A DNA stretch of 40,828 nucleotides from JAZLIT01 sp045617525 (lineage in GTDB: Bacteria; Bacillota; Bacilli; Bacillales_A; Planococcaceae), in NCBI GenBank assembly GCA_045617525.1, contig JAZLIT010000222.1, positions 1 to 40,828 of the forward strand, read 5' to 3'. Below are positions 31,426 to 40,304 of this stretch, in pieces. How positions within the stretch are numbered: position 1 is the stretch's first letter; every line of letters starts with the position of its first letter. The notes under the pieces are model-generated. The model had not been told where the DNA came from. It saw only the letters and a program-made list of their open reading frames with translations, and made no database searches. A program made the position numbers and the translations under genes.

Positions 31426-31455
31426 TTGTATTCCAATTTAATTATTTGGTATAAT
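31426..31455 (+). promoter_or_regulatory. Candidate fur promoter
   Basis: TTGTAT (31426-31431), an 18-base spacer and a perfect TATAAT (31450-31455) lie just upstream of the fur ribosome binding site. Confidence 0.55.
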
Positions 31456-31479
31456 GAATAGAGTTTAGGGGGGCGTCAC

Positions 31480-31941
31480 ATGGAAAGCCGTATGGATCGA
31501 ATTAAAAAGCAACTACATAGTGCGAGCTATAAGCTGACGCCACAACGAGAAGCAACTGTAGCGGTGTTACTAGAGCATGAAGAGGATCATTTGAGTGCAG
31601 AGGACGTTTACTTATTAGTAAAGGAAAAGGCGCCTGAAATTGGTCTTGCAACTGTTTATCGTACACTTGAGTTATTAACAGAGCTAAAAGTCGTTGATAA
31701 AATTAATTTTGGTGATGGTGTTTCGCGCTATGATCTTCGCCAAGAGGGTGCAGCGCATTTCCACCACCACTTAGTTTGTATCGAGTGTGGCGCGGTAGAT
31801 GAAATTCAAGAAGATTTACTTGAAGATGTTGAAGCAGTCGTTGAAAAACGTTTTAATTTCATCATTAAAGATCATCGATTAACATTCCACGGGATTTGCT
31901 GGCGTTGTCATGACAACGATGGAGATAGTAAATCGGAATAA
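31480..31941 (+). CDS. fur: Ferric uptake regulator Fur
   Basis: Iron-responsive repressor, 153 residues. The N-terminal winged helix has YKLTPQREATVAVLLEHEEDHLSAEDVYLLVK and IGLATVYRTLELL. The metal-sensing domain has AAHFHHHLVCIECGAVDEIQ and a second Cys pair CWRCHD for the structural zinc. Fur rather than PerR/Zur is favoured by the gene position beside nudF and xerD as in B. subtilis. The ATG follows TAGGGGGG. Confidence 0.92.
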   Translation: MESRMDRIKKQLHSASYKLTPQREATVAVLLEHEEDHLSAEDVYLLVKEKAPEIGLATVYRTLELLTELKVVDKINFGDGVSRYDLRQEGAAHFHHHLVCIECGAVDEIQEDLLEDVEAVVEKRFNFIIKDHRLTFHGICWRCHDNDGDSKSE

Positions 31942-31950
31942 ATATTAGGC

Positions 31951-31984
31951 AAAAAGAGCAGCTGAGGGGCTGCTCTTTTTTTTC
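31951..31984 (+). terminator. Terminator after fur
   Basis: AAAAAGAGCAGC (31951-31962) pairs with GCTGCTCTTTTT (31969-31980), and the T-run continues for about nine bases. Confidence 0.85.
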
Positions 31985-32088
31985 TATTTTCTGAGGTAAT
32001 ATATAGGCTATTAATTTGCCTAACACACCTTGAACTACTTGTGTGATATTTGAAATTAAGACTTCTATAAAGTGGAGGGGAGTAATGA

Positions 32089-32994
32089 ATGAAGCAAGTA
32101 TTTATCGATTCAATGGAAGATTATCTTCATTTTATCCGTGTAGAACGACAATTAGCGGACAATACATTAACATCCTATAAGCGAGATTTAACAGATTACA
32201 TAAATCATATTGTTGAAGAGCAGCAACTTACGAGTTTTGATGAGGTGACGCGTCATCATATTTTATTGCATTTAGAAAATTTGCGTACGAATGGTAAAAC
32301 AGCGCGTACAGTTTCGCGTCATATTTCTTCGATTCGTTCGTTTCATCAATTTTTATTGCGTGAAAAAGTCTCAAACACCGATCCAACCGTTCATCTTGAA
32401 ATGCCCGTAATTGAGCAAAGGCTACCGAAAGTACTATCAATTGAAGATATTGAACTACTGATAGCAGCGCCTAGCTCAAATAAGGCACAGGGGGTTCGCG
32501 ATGTAGCGATGCTTGAAATGCTCTACGGCTCGGGTATGCGTATAAGTGAGTTAATTGAACTGAATTTGACGGATTTACATTTAACGATGGGCTTCGTGCG
32601 TGTTTTTGGTAAAGGTGGTAAGGAACGTATTATCCCGCTTGGTCGGGGGGCGCTAGGGGCTTGCACGCGTTATTTAAATGGCGCACGTCAAAAGCTAGAA
32701 GGCACAAACTTAAAAACAGAGGCTTTTTTTATTAACCAGAGAGGGAAACGTCTTACTAGGCAAGGTGTGTGGAAGTTATTGAAGCAGCATGCTGAGAAGG
32801 CTGGTATTCAACAAGAATTAACGCCACATGTACTGCGTCATTCATTTGCGACGCATTTAATTGAAAATGGTGCAGATTTGCGTGCAGTACAGGAATTGCT
32901 TGGCCATTCGGATATATCTACTACACAGATTTACACACATATTAGCAAAACACGCCTGTCGGAAGTGTATAAACAATTCCATCCACGTGCATAA
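32089..32994 (+). CDS. xerD: Site-specific tyrosine recombinase XerD
   Basis: Resolves chromosome dimers at dif together with XerC. The 301-residue protein has the SAM-like DNA-binding N-terminal domain (residues 1-95) and the catalytic domain with the full R-K-H-R-H-Y set: Arg151 (GSGMRISELI), Lys in GKGGKER, His247 and Arg250 (HVLRHSFATHL), His273 (LGHSDISTTQIYTHI) and Tyr282. The ATG at 32089 is chosen after TGGAGGGG. An earlier ATG at 32085 is out of frame. XerD rather than XerC is called from gene order (fur-xerD-deoB). Confidence 0.93.
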   Translation: MKQVFIDSMEDYLHFIRVERQLADNTLTSYKRDLTDYINHIVEEQQLTSFDEVTRHHILLHLENLRTNGKTARTVSRHISSIRSFHQFLLREKVSNTDPTVHLEMPVIEQRLPKVLSIEDIELLIAAPSSNKAQGVRDVAMLEMLYGSGMRISELIELNLTDLHLTMGFVRVFGKGGKERIIPLGRGALGACTRYLNGARQKLEGTNLKTEAFFINQRGKRLTRQGVWKLLKQHAEKAGIQQELTPHVLRHSFATHLIENGADLRAVQELLGHSDISTTQIYTHISKTRLSEVYKQFHPRA

Positions 32995-33120
32995 AAATAG
33001 TGAGAAATCTATTAAGTAGTCAAAATGCTTATGAATAAAGCATTAAAGTAAGATGTCTGACCTTTATTTATTTAAAATTTTTGGTAAAATAAAATAGTAA
33101 AGAATAGGAGGCGGAGTAAA

Positions 33121-34299
33121 TTGAAACCGTTCAAAAAAATTCACGTAATTGTTATGGACTCTGTAGGTATCGGTGAAGCACCAGATGCCGAACAGTTCGG
33201 AGATGTCGGCGCACATACGCTTGGACATATTGCAGAAAAAATGAATGGCTTAAATATGCCAACAATGGCCAGCTTAGGCTTGTCTAATATTCAAGCGTTA
33301 CAGGGGATTGAAAAAGCAGAAGCACCAAAAGCATTTTACGGCATGATGCAAGAAGCATCTGTAGGTAAAGACACGATGACTGGTCACTGGGAAATCATGG
33401 GCTTAAATATTGATACACCATTTAAAGTGTATCCTGAAGGCTTCCCTGCAGAGCTTGTAGCGAAGCTTGAGGAGCGTACAGGTCGTAAAGTCCTTTGTAA
33501 CCTGCCATACAGTGGAACAGCGGTTATTGATGATTACGCAGCGGAGCATATGGCGACGGGTGCATTAATCGTTTATACCTCAGCAGATCCTGTTATGCAA
33601 ATTGCTGCACATGAGGACATTATTTCAGTTGAAGAATTATATGAAATTTGTGAAATTGCGCGTGAACTTACATTAGACGCTGAATTTTTAGTTGGTCGAG
33701 TTATTGCACGTCCATTTATCGGCGAAGTCGGGAACTTTAAACGTACCTCGAAACGTCATGATTATGCATTAACGCCTTTTGGTCGTACAACTATGGCTGA
33801 GATGAAGGATGCAAAACTAGATGTCATCGCAATCGGGAAAATTTCTGATATTTTCAATGGTGATGGTGTAACGGAATCGATTCGCACGAAAGATAACACT
33901 GATGGTATGGATAAAATGGCGGAGGTTGTTCGTCGTGATTTCCACGGTATGAGCTTCTTGAATTTAGTTGATTTTGATGCGAACTTTGGCCACCGTCGTG
34001 ATCCAATTGGTTACGGAGAAGCACTAGAGGAGTTCGATCGTCGTTTACCGGAAGTATTGGAAGCGTTAACAGAAGAAGATTTATTAATTATTACTGCAGA
34101 CCATGGAAATGATCCAACATTCCCTGGTACAGATCACACACGTGAATTTGTGCCACTAATTGTTTACTCACCACGTTTTAAAACAGGTGTAGAGTTACCA
34201 TTACGTGAGACATTTGCAGACATTGCCGCAACAGTTGCGGAAAACTTTAAAATTGCAGCACCACAATTTGGCACAAGTTTCTTAGGGAACTTAAAATGA
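33121..34299 (+). CDS. deoB: Phosphopentomutase DeoB
   Basis: Interconverts (deoxy)ribose 1-phosphate and 5-phosphate in nucleoside salvage. The 392-residue protein starts with TTG after AGGAGGCGG. Motifs of the alkaline-phosphatase-like fold and its two manganese ions: MDSVGIGEAPDA, the phospho-threonine region GKDTMTGHWEIMG, DFDANFGHRRDPIGY, and ADHGNDPTFPGTDHTRE near the end. It is followed 13 bases later by pyrimidine-nucleoside phosphorylase, whose product it uses. Confidence 0.96.
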   Translation: MKPFKKIHVIVMDSVGIGEAPDAEQFGDVGAHTLGHIAEKMNGLNMPTMASLGLSNIQALQGIEKAEAPKAFYGMMQEASVGKDTMTGHWEIMGLNIDTPFKVYPEGFPAELVAKLEERTGRKVLCNLPYSGTAVIDDYAAEHMATGALIVYTSADPVMQIAAHEDIISVEELYEICEIARELTLDAEFLVGRVIARPFIGEVGNFKRTSKRHDYALTPFGRTTMAEMKDAKLDVIAIGKISDIFNGDGVTESIRTKDNTDGMDKMAEVVRRDFHGMSFLNLVDFDANFGHRRDPIGYGEALEEFDRRLPEVLEALTEEDLLIITADHGNDPTFPGTDHTREFVPLIVYSPRFKTGVELPLRETFADIAATVAENFKIAAPQFGTSFLGNLK

Positions 34300-34312
34300 G
34301 GAGGGCCATCAA

Positions 34313-35617
34313 ATGAGAATGGTTGATATTATTGAGAAAAAGCGTGACGGTCAAGAATTGACGAAAGAGGAAATCTCGTTCTTCGTGGAAGGTTACACAA
34401 ATGGTACAGTGCCAGATTATCAGGCAAGTGCATTCGCAATGGCTATATATTTCAAAGATATGACGGATCGTGAACGTGCAGACTTAACAATGGCGATGGT
34501 AGCGTCAGGCGATCAAATCGACCTAGCTGATATTGCTGGGGTTAAGGTAGACAAGCACTCGACTGGCGGAGTTGGCGATACAACGACACTGCCGTTAGCA
34601 GCGATGGTAGCAGCAGTTGGCGTGCCAGTTGCAAAAATGTCTGGACGTGGCCTAGGTCACACAGGCGGAACAATTGATAAGCTAGAGGCAATCGAAGGCT
34701 TCCATGTGGAGTTAACGAGCGAGCAATTTGTGAAGCAAGTAAATGAAATCGGCATGGCGGTAATTGGCCAATCGGGTAACTTAACACCTGCTGACAAAAA
34801 ATTATATGCATTACGTGACGTTACAGGGACAGTTTCAAGCATTCCTTTAATCGCGTCATCGATTATGTCGAAAAAAATCGCGGCTGGTGCTACAGCAATC
34901 GTACTTGATGTAAAAACAGGTGACGGTGCGTTCATGAAGACAGTTGAAGATTCAAAGCTACTTGCACATGCAATGGTTAAAATCGGAAACAGTGTTGGGC
35001 GTAACACAATGGCGATTATTTCAGATATGAGCCAACCACTTGGTTATGCAATTGGAAATGCCCTTGAGGTGCAAGAAGCGATTGATACGCTAAAAGGGCA
35101 TGGCCCAGCGGATTTAAATGAGCTATGCTACACACTTGGTTCTCAAATGGTTGTTTTAGGCGGAAAAGCGGAAACTATCGAAGAAGCTCGTGTGCTTCTT
35201 GAAGAGGTAGTTGAAAACGGCGCAGCACTTGAAGTGTTGAAGAAGTTCATCGCAGCTCAAGGTGGAGATCCTTTAGTAGTAGACGAGCCAGCTCGTTTGC
35301 CACAGGCGAAATTCATTACGGAAATTCCTGCTAAGCAAGCAGGCTATGTAGCGAAAATTGAAGCAGAGGATATCGGCACAGCAGCAATGCTTTTAGGCGC
35401 AGGTCGTGCAACGAAGGAATCTGAAATTGATTTAGCGGTAGGCTTAGTGCTACGCAAAAAAGTCGGCGATGCAGTAGAGGCCGGAGAATCTTTAGTGACG
35501 GTTCACGCAAACACTGAAAATATTGATGCAGTTATTGAGAAAATTTATGCACATATTCACCTTTCAACAGAAAAGGTAGAGGCGCCGAAATTAATCGAAG
35601 CCATCATTACTGAATAA
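34313..35617 (+). CDS. pdp: Pyrimidine-nucleoside phosphorylase
   Basis: Splits uridine and thymidine with phosphate to the base and (deoxy)ribose 1-phosphate. The 434-residue protein begins MRMVDIIEKKRDGQELTKEEI and has the family signature SGRGLGHTGGTIDKLEAI, with KHSTGGVGDTTTLPLA and the C-terminal lipoyl-like domain (VGLVLRKKVGDAVEAGESLVTVHA). The ATG follows AGGAGGG. In B. subtilis drm is followed by a purine phosphorylase gene (pupG). Here the pyrimidine enzyme takes the slot, so this operon favours pyrimidine salvage. Confidence 0.95.
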   Translation: MRMVDIIEKKRDGQELTKEEISFFVEGYTNGTVPDYQASAFAMAIYFKDMTDRERADLTMAMVASGDQIDLADIAGVKVDKHSTGGVGDTTTLPLAAMVAAVGVPVAKMSGRGLGHTGGTIDKLEAIEGFHVELTSEQFVKQVNEIGMAVIGQSGNLTPADKKLYALRDVTGTVSSIPLIASSIMSKKIAAGATAIVLDVKTGDGAFMKTVEDSKLLAHAMVKIGNSVGRNTMAIISDMSQPLGYAIGNALEVQEAIDTLKGHGPADLNELCYTLGSQMVVLGGKAETIEEARVLLEEVVENGAALEVLKKFIAAQGGDPLVVDEPARLPQAKFITEIPAKQAGYVAKIEAEDIGTAAMLLGAGRATKESEIDLAVGLVLRKKVGDAVEAGESLVTVHANTENIDAVIEKIYAHIHLSTEKVEAPKLIEAIITE

Positions 35618-35627
35618 TTATGAAATG

Positions 35628-35663
35628 AAACCACGGACAATTACAACTGTCCGTGGTTTTTTC
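35628..35663 (+). terminator. Terminator after pdp
   Basis: AAACCACGGACA (35628-35639) pairs with TGTCCGTGGTTT (35648-35659) and is followed by a T-run. Confidence 0.88.
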
Positions 35664-35804
35664 TGTTTTATTTCCTCTTTTTTTCCTCCCTCGGTGTATA
35701 AAAACACTTTTATCTAACCATACTTGCAGTAACTTTCCGCATATTTCTATAATTTGTCTAAATTACACTAAATTTAGCGCAATAATTCTAGTTTTGTCAG
35801 CCAG

Positions 35805-35833
35805 GAAGGAAAATACTTGGTCTTCTAGAAATG
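35805..35833 (+). promoter_or_regulatory. Candidate SigH promoter of the spoIIA operon
   Basis: GAAGGAAAA (35805-35813) fits the SigH -35 pattern RnAGGAwWW. After 11 bases comes CTAGAAATG (35825-35833), one change from the -10 pattern RnnGAATww. The B. subtilis spoIIA operon is SigH-driven. The start point would lie very close to the ribosome binding site (35841), giving an unusually short leader, so the call is tentative. Confidence 0.4.
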
Positions 35834-35854
35834 CGAAGAGGAGGAGGCGATCAA

Positions 35855-36208
35855 TTGAAATTTGATATTCTATTTTACCCAAATCGGATTGCGATTATCA
35901 CATTGTTTGGAGAACTTGATCATCATGGTACGGAAAAGATTCGCAAGCATTTAACACATGCGATTTTACAGGGAGAGCTTCAAACGATTATTTGGAATTT
36001 TGAGCATTTGCAATTTATGGATAGCTCAGGTATCGGGCTCGTTTTAGGGCGCTTAAAAGAGCTCAGAGCAGTGGATGGGCGCATATTAATTATTAATCCC
36101 AATCCAACGATGGAAAAGATTTTTCAGTTTTCGGGCTTAACGCCATTTATTTTTAAAGGGACGGAAATCGAAGCACTGCATTTTGCTGGAGGAAAAATAT
36201 ATGGATAA
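35855..36208 (+). CDS. spoIIAA: Anti-sigma F factor antagonist SpoIIAA
   Basis: In the forespore its unphosphorylated form binds SpoIIAB and frees SigF. The start is TTG at 35855, 7 bases after GAGGAGG, giving 117 residues, the same length as in B. subtilis. The STAS-domain core is ITLFGELDHHGTEKIRKHL and FMDSSGIGLVLGRLKEL, with the phosphorylated Ser at 57/58. The stop overlaps the spoIIAB start by 8 bases. The usual upstream neighbour dacF is missing. Confidence 0.95.
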   Translation: MKFDILFYPNRIAIITLFGELDHHGTEKIRKHLTHAILQGELQTIIWNFEHLQFMDSSGIGLVLGRLKELRAVDGRILIINPNPTMEKIFQFSGLTPFIFKGTEIEALHFAGGKIYG

Positions 36209-36644
36209 TGAAATGACATTAGTATTTTTAGCGAAAAGTGAAAATGAGGGTTTAGCACGCCTGGCCATTATGAGTTTTATTACGGAATTAGATCCAATGA
36301 TTGATGAAGTCTCAGAATGTAAAACGATTATTTCAGAGGCGGTTTCAAATGCCATAATACATGGCTATGCGAATAGTGATGAGCCTGGCTATGTCACGAT
36401 GCATGCCATTAGAGAAGGGCGCAAAATTACGGTTTCAATAAAGGATGAAGGCTGCGGTATTTCTAATATAGAGCAGGCAATGGAGCCTTTATTTACCACG
36501 AAGTCGGAACTTGAGCGTTCAGGGATGGGCTTCACAATTATGGAGAGCTTTGCAGATTATTTGCAGGTAGATTCGATTGTTGGCAAAGGGACGGTAATTA
36601 CCTTCTCAAAAAATTTTATAGCTGTTCATAGCATCGCGATGTAG
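36201..36644 (+). CDS. spoIIAB: Anti-sigma F factor SpoIIAB
   Basis: Serine kinase that phosphorylates SpoIIAA and holds SigF inactive. The ATG at 36201 follows GGAGG inside the end of spoIIAA and gives 147 residues. The GHKL ATPase motifs are present: N-box TIISEAVSNAIIHGYAN, G1 VSIKDEGCGI, lid region PLFTTKSELERSGMGFTIM and G3 GKGTVITF. It is coupled to spoIIAA by overlap and followed by sigF. Confidence 0.95.
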   Translation: MDNEMTLVFLAKSENEGLARLAIMSFITELDPMIDEVSECKTIISEAVSNAIIHGYANSDEPGYVTMHAIREGRKITVSIKDEGCGISNIEQAMEPLFTTKSELERSGMGFTIMESFADYLQVDSIVGKGTVITFSKNFIAVHSIAM

Positions 36645-36660
36645 AAGGGAGAGTGCAGTC

Positions 36661-37437
36661 ATTAAACAGCCAGCTGAAATTTTGCTTACACAGGAAGAAA
36701 TGCGAACGCTAATTGCAAAATCACAAGCAGGTGATACCATCGCCAGAAAACGAATGATTGAGGGCAATACACGCCTCGTCTGGTCGATTGTACAGCGCTT
36801 CTCTTCTCGCGGAGTTGAATTGGAGGATTTATTTCAAATCGGCTGCATCGGATTAATGAAATCTGTTGATAAATTCGATTTAACCTTTGAAGTGAAATTT
36901 TCTACCTATGCAGTGCCGATGATTATCGGTGAGATTCAACGCTTTCTACGGGACGATGGAATGCTGAAGGTAAGCCGTTCGATTCGTGAATTAAACTTTA
37001 AAATTCGTCATGCTGCGGATGACTTTTTGAAGCAGCATGAACGCTTACCGACATCAGCGGAGTTAGCAGTTCTACTTGAAGTAACGATTGATGATATTTT
37101 ATTAGCGACGGACGCCATGCGCGATCCGACCTCACTATCCGAGCAATTGTATGAAAGAGAGGGGGATTCTGTTACTCTGCTCGATCAAATGAAGGATGAA
37201 CGCTCGGAACTACCCTTTCAATATATTCCACTAAAAGACGTACTAGCCCGGCTAGGAAAGCGGGAACAAACCATCATTTATTTACGCTACCAGCTAGACC
37301 TTACACAAACGGAAATCGCAGAGCGCCTGGGTATATCTCAGGTGCAGGTTTCACGTTTAGAAAAGAAGATATTAAACCAATTAAAAATTTGGATGGATGC
37401 CCAGCAAACAACTCATGCAAAGACGGTGAAAAAATGA
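36661..37437 (+). CDS. sigF: Forespore sigma factor SigF
   Basis: RNA polymerase sigma factor for early forespore genes. Regions are clear: 2.1-2.4 NTRLVWSIVQRFSSRGVE, EDLFQIGCIGLMKSVDKFDL and FSTYAVPMIIGEIQRFLRDDG; region 3 KVSRSIRELNFKIR; region 4 QTIIYLRYQLDLTQTEIAERL with helix-turn-helix ISQVQVSRLEKKIL. The start is unusual. The only good ribosome binding site, AGAAGGGAG (36644-36651 or so), lies 9 bases before an in-frame ATT at 36661, whose downstream codons (KQPAEILLTQEE) look like a normal N terminus. The first conventional start in frame, TTG at 36682, has no ribosome binding site. From ATT the protein has 258 residues, from TTG 251. The stop overlaps spoVAF. Confidence 0.93.
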   Translation: MKQPAEILLTQEEMRTLIAKSQAGDTIARKRMIEGNTRLVWSIVQRFSSRGVELEDLFQIGCIGLMKSVDKFDLTFEVKFSTYAVPMIIGEIQRFLRDDGMLKVSRSIRELNFKIRHAADDFLKQHERLPTSAELAVLLEVTIDDILLATDAMRDPTSLSEQLYEREGDSVTLLDQMKDERSELPFQYIPLKDVLARLGKREQTIIYLRYQLDLTQTEIAERLGISQVQVSRLEKKILNQLKIWMDAQQTTHAKTVKK

Positions 37438-38876
37438 CGGGACCACTTTATAATTCATTAGATGAAGCAAAGGCCGACTTAGAAAAGATTTTCGGTGGTG
37501 GACAATCTTATGATATTTGTATAAAGCCAGTATTTGTGAAAAATTTAAGTGTGCTAATTGTTTATGTTAACGGTTTAGTCAATACTGGGGTAATTGCAGA
37601 AATGCTTGGTAATATCCCATTTGAAGAGGCGCAGGAAATTGAAGATGATGTTAAATATTTTGATCAGAATTTCAATTACCAGGGCAAGGAACAAGTCGAT
37701 AAGCTCGATGATTTTTTACTAGGTGTATTAAGTGGCCTAGCGGGTTTTATAACTGAGAATGGCTATGCATTTTTGGCTGAGATTCGGGAATATCCAGGAC
37801 GTACGCCAGAGGAACCAGACAATGAAAAGGTCATTCGTGGTTCGCGGGACGGATTTGCGGAGAATATAAGCCAAAATACGGCACTTATTCGCCGGCGTAT
37901 TCGAAGTACAGAGCTCCGTTTTGAAATGCATCATATATCTGATTATGGAAGAACGGATGTGGCAATTGGATATTTAGCGGATTTGGTGAACGAAGACCAT
38001 TTAAAATGGCTAAAGGATCGCCTTGAGCAAATAGATCATGATGGCTTGACGATGGCTGATAAATCTCTAGAGGAATGGCTGTTTAAGCAGAAATTCCATC
38101 CAATGCCATTCGTGCGCTATTCGGAACGACCTGATATAGTAGCGAGCCATTTGCTAGAAGGACATATTGCAATCGTTGTGGATACGTCGCCATCGGTCAT
38201 GCTTTTACCTGTGACGATGTTCCATTTATTGCAACATGCGGAGGAATATCGTCAGGCGCCGCTTATTGGAACTGTGATGCGTCTTTTACGTTATTTTGCA
38301 ACTATCATGTCATTTATGCTGCTCCCACTTTGGTATTTATTTGCAACGAATGAGCATTTATTGCCAGATCAACTATCTTTTTTAGGCGTAGAAAAGGCGG
38401 GGCAAATACCGCTTTACTTGCAGCTTGTTTTGGCTGATTTGGGCATTGAATTTTTACGCATGGCCGCCATTCATACGCCGACGCCATTATCGACAGCGAT
38501 GGGTTTAATTGCCGGGATAATAATTGGGCAAATTGCCATCGATGTTGGGCTGTTTTCAAGTGAGGTTGTTTTGTATACAGCAATTGCTGCAATTTTTACT
38601 TTTACAATTCCTAATTATGAATTAAGTATTTCGATTAAGGTATTTCGTTTTATACTACTGACACTTGTAGCTTTATATGCTGAAAATGGGTTTTTCTTAG
38701 GCATTTTAGTGCTTGTCTTTTATTTAGCAAGCTTAAAGCCAATCAATGTTCCCTATTTATGGCCACTCATGCCTTTTTTCCCAAAAGCATTTGCGCGTGT
38801 ATTGATTCGCTATCCGATGTCTCATGAGGCGAAAAGACCTTATGTGACCCGTGCGAAGAAAAGAAATCGCTCTTGA
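37434..38876 (+). CDS. spoVAF: Stage V sporulation protein AF (GerA family membrane protein)
   Basis: Spore membrane protein related to the A subunits of germinant receptors. The ATG at 37434 overlaps the sigF stop (ATGA) and gives 480 residues. The N-terminal soluble domain contains VIRGSRDGFAENISQNTALIRRRI and TDVAIGYLADLVNEDHLKWL, typical of GerA-type proteins, followed by EGHIAIVVDTSPSVMLLPVTMFHLLQ and about five spans with PTPLSTAMGLIAGIIIGQIAID. In B. subtilis spoVAA-AE lie between sigF and spoVAF. None is here. It is probably also transcribed late, in the forespore. Confidence 0.92.
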   Translation: MTGPLYNSLDEAKADLEKIFGGGQSYDICIKPVFVKNLSVLIVYVNGLVNTGVIAEMLGNIPFEEAQEIEDDVKYFDQNFNYQGKEQVDKLDDFLLGVLSGLAGFITENGYAFLAEIREYPGRTPEEPDNEKVIRGSRDGFAENISQNTALIRRRIRSTELRFEMHHISDYGRTDVAIGYLADLVNEDHLKWLKDRLEQIDHDGLTMADKSLEEWLFKQKFHPMPFVRYSERPDIVASHLLEGHIAIVVDTSPSVMLLPVTMFHLLQHAEEYRQAPLIGTVMRLLRYFATIMSFMLLPLWYLFATNEHLLPDQLSFLGVEKAGQIPLYLQLVLADLGIEFLRMAAIHTPTPLSTAMGLIAGIIIGQIAIDVGLFSSEVVLYTAIAAIFTFTIPNYELSISIKVFRFILLTLVALYAENGFFLGILVLVFYLASLKPINVPYLWPLMPFFPKAFARVLIRYPMSHEAKRPYVTRAKKRNRS

Positions 38877-38982
38877 AATACGATTGCATCAAGCTCTTTC
38901 CTATGATAAAGTCAAAAAATAGTGTTTTAATTTTGATTTTTATGAAAACTATAGAAATAGATTTTCGAATGGAGAGAGAAAG

Positions 38983-40302
38983 ATGCATTTTTATGGGACA
39001 CAGGGAATTAATGAGCTGGGCCACTTAACAATTGGTGGCGTGGATACAATCGAATTAGCGAAACAATACGGAACACCACTTTTTGTGTATGATACGGCAT
39101 TAATTCGCAAGCGTGCACGTGGTTTTATCGATACGTTTAAAAAATACGGTGTACCGTCACAGGTTGCCTATGCATCAAAAGCATTTGCATGTATTGCTGC
39201 GTATCAGCTTGCTGAGCAAGAAAATCTTTCATTAGATGTAGTTTCGGGTGGAGAATTATTTACAGCTATTCAAGCAGGATTCCCAGCGGATCGCATTCAT
39301 TTTCACGGAAATAATAAGTCAATTGCAGAGATTGAACTAGCTTTTGACACAAAAATTGGCTGTATCGTTGTTGATAATTTTTATGAAATTACACTTTTGA
39401 AGGAAATTTCTGAGGCGCGTCAGCAATCGATGAATATTTTACTACGTGTAACGCCTGGTGTTGAGGCGCATACACATGACTTTATTACAACTGGTCAAGC
39501 TGATTCAAAATTTGGCTTTGATTTAAATAATGGACAAGCAGATGCGGCGTTTGCTGCTGTCATTGGTCAACCATATTTAAATCTTTTAGGTATGCATTGT
39601 CATATCGGCTCTCAAATTTTTGAGACGGATGGTTTTAGCCTAGCAGCTGGTAAAGTAATGGGCAAAATGGATGCTTGGAAGGTAGAACATGATTTTGAGT
39701 GTACTGTCTTAAATTTAGGTGGCGGTTTTGGAATTCGATATACAGAAGAGGATAAACCACTAGAGCCACATGTATATGTTGCTGAAATGATTAAAACGGT
39801 GAAGGAAGAGTGTACGGCGCGTGGGTTAACGATGCCTGAAATTTGGATTGAACCAGGCCGTTCTCTAGTTGGTGACGCTGGGACTTCACTTTACACAGTT
39901 GGATCTCAAAAAACGGTTCCAGGTGTGCGTGAATACATCGCAATTGATGGTGGGATGAGCGATAATATTCGTCCGGCATTATATGATGCGAAATACGAGG
40001 CAGTCATTGCGAATAAAGCAACGGTAGCGAAGGATGCTGTATATACAGTAGCAGGGAAATTGTGTGAATCAGGCGATAAATTAATGATTGATGCTGCACT
40101 ACAAAGCGCTGAAGCAGGCGATATTTTAGCAATGTTCTGCACAGGTGCGTATGGTTATTCAATGGCTTCAAACTACAACCGCGTAGCACGTCCAGCTGTT
40201 ATTTTTGTTGAAAATGGTGTGCATCAACTAGTTGTAGAACGAGAGAGCTATGAACATATTGTTGCAAATGACCTTCCGTTAACTTTGGAAAAGGGTGAAT
40301 AA
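38983..40302 (+). CDS. lysA: Diaminopimelate decarboxylase LysA
   Basis: PLP enzyme for the last step of lysine synthesis, 439 residues. PLP attaches to Lys66 in AYASKAFAC. The barrel signatures follow: LDVVSGGELFTAIQAGFP, FHGNNKS, GMHCHIGSQI, NLGGGFGIRY, EPGRSLVGDAG and, near the end, the partner-subunit active-site motif GKLCESGDKL with GAYGYSMASNYN. The ATG follows GGAGAGAG. Position after spoVAF matches B. subtilis. A 35-codon membrane ORF follows within 2 bases. Confidence 0.96.
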   Translation: MHFYGTQGINELGHLTIGGVDTIELAKQYGTPLFVYDTALIRKRARGFIDTFKKYGVPSQVAYASKAFACIAAYQLAEQENLSLDVVSGGELFTAIQAGFPADRIHFHGNNKSIAEIELAFDTKIGCIVVDNFYEITLLKEISEARQQSMNILLRVTPGVEAHTHDFITTGQADSKFGFDLNNGQADAAFAAVIGQPYLNLLGMHCHIGSQIFETDGFSLAAGKVMGKMDAWKVEHDFECTVLNLGGGFGIRYTEEDKPLEPHVYVAEMIKTVKEECTARGLTMPEIWIEPGRSLVGDAGTSLYTVGSQKTVPGVREYIAIDGGMSDNIRPALYDAKYEAVIANKATVAKDAVYTVAGKLCESGDKLMIDAALQSAEAGDILAMFCTGAYGYSMASNYNRVARPAVIFVENGVHQLVVERESYEHIVANDLPLTLEKGE

Positions 40303-40304
40303 CC

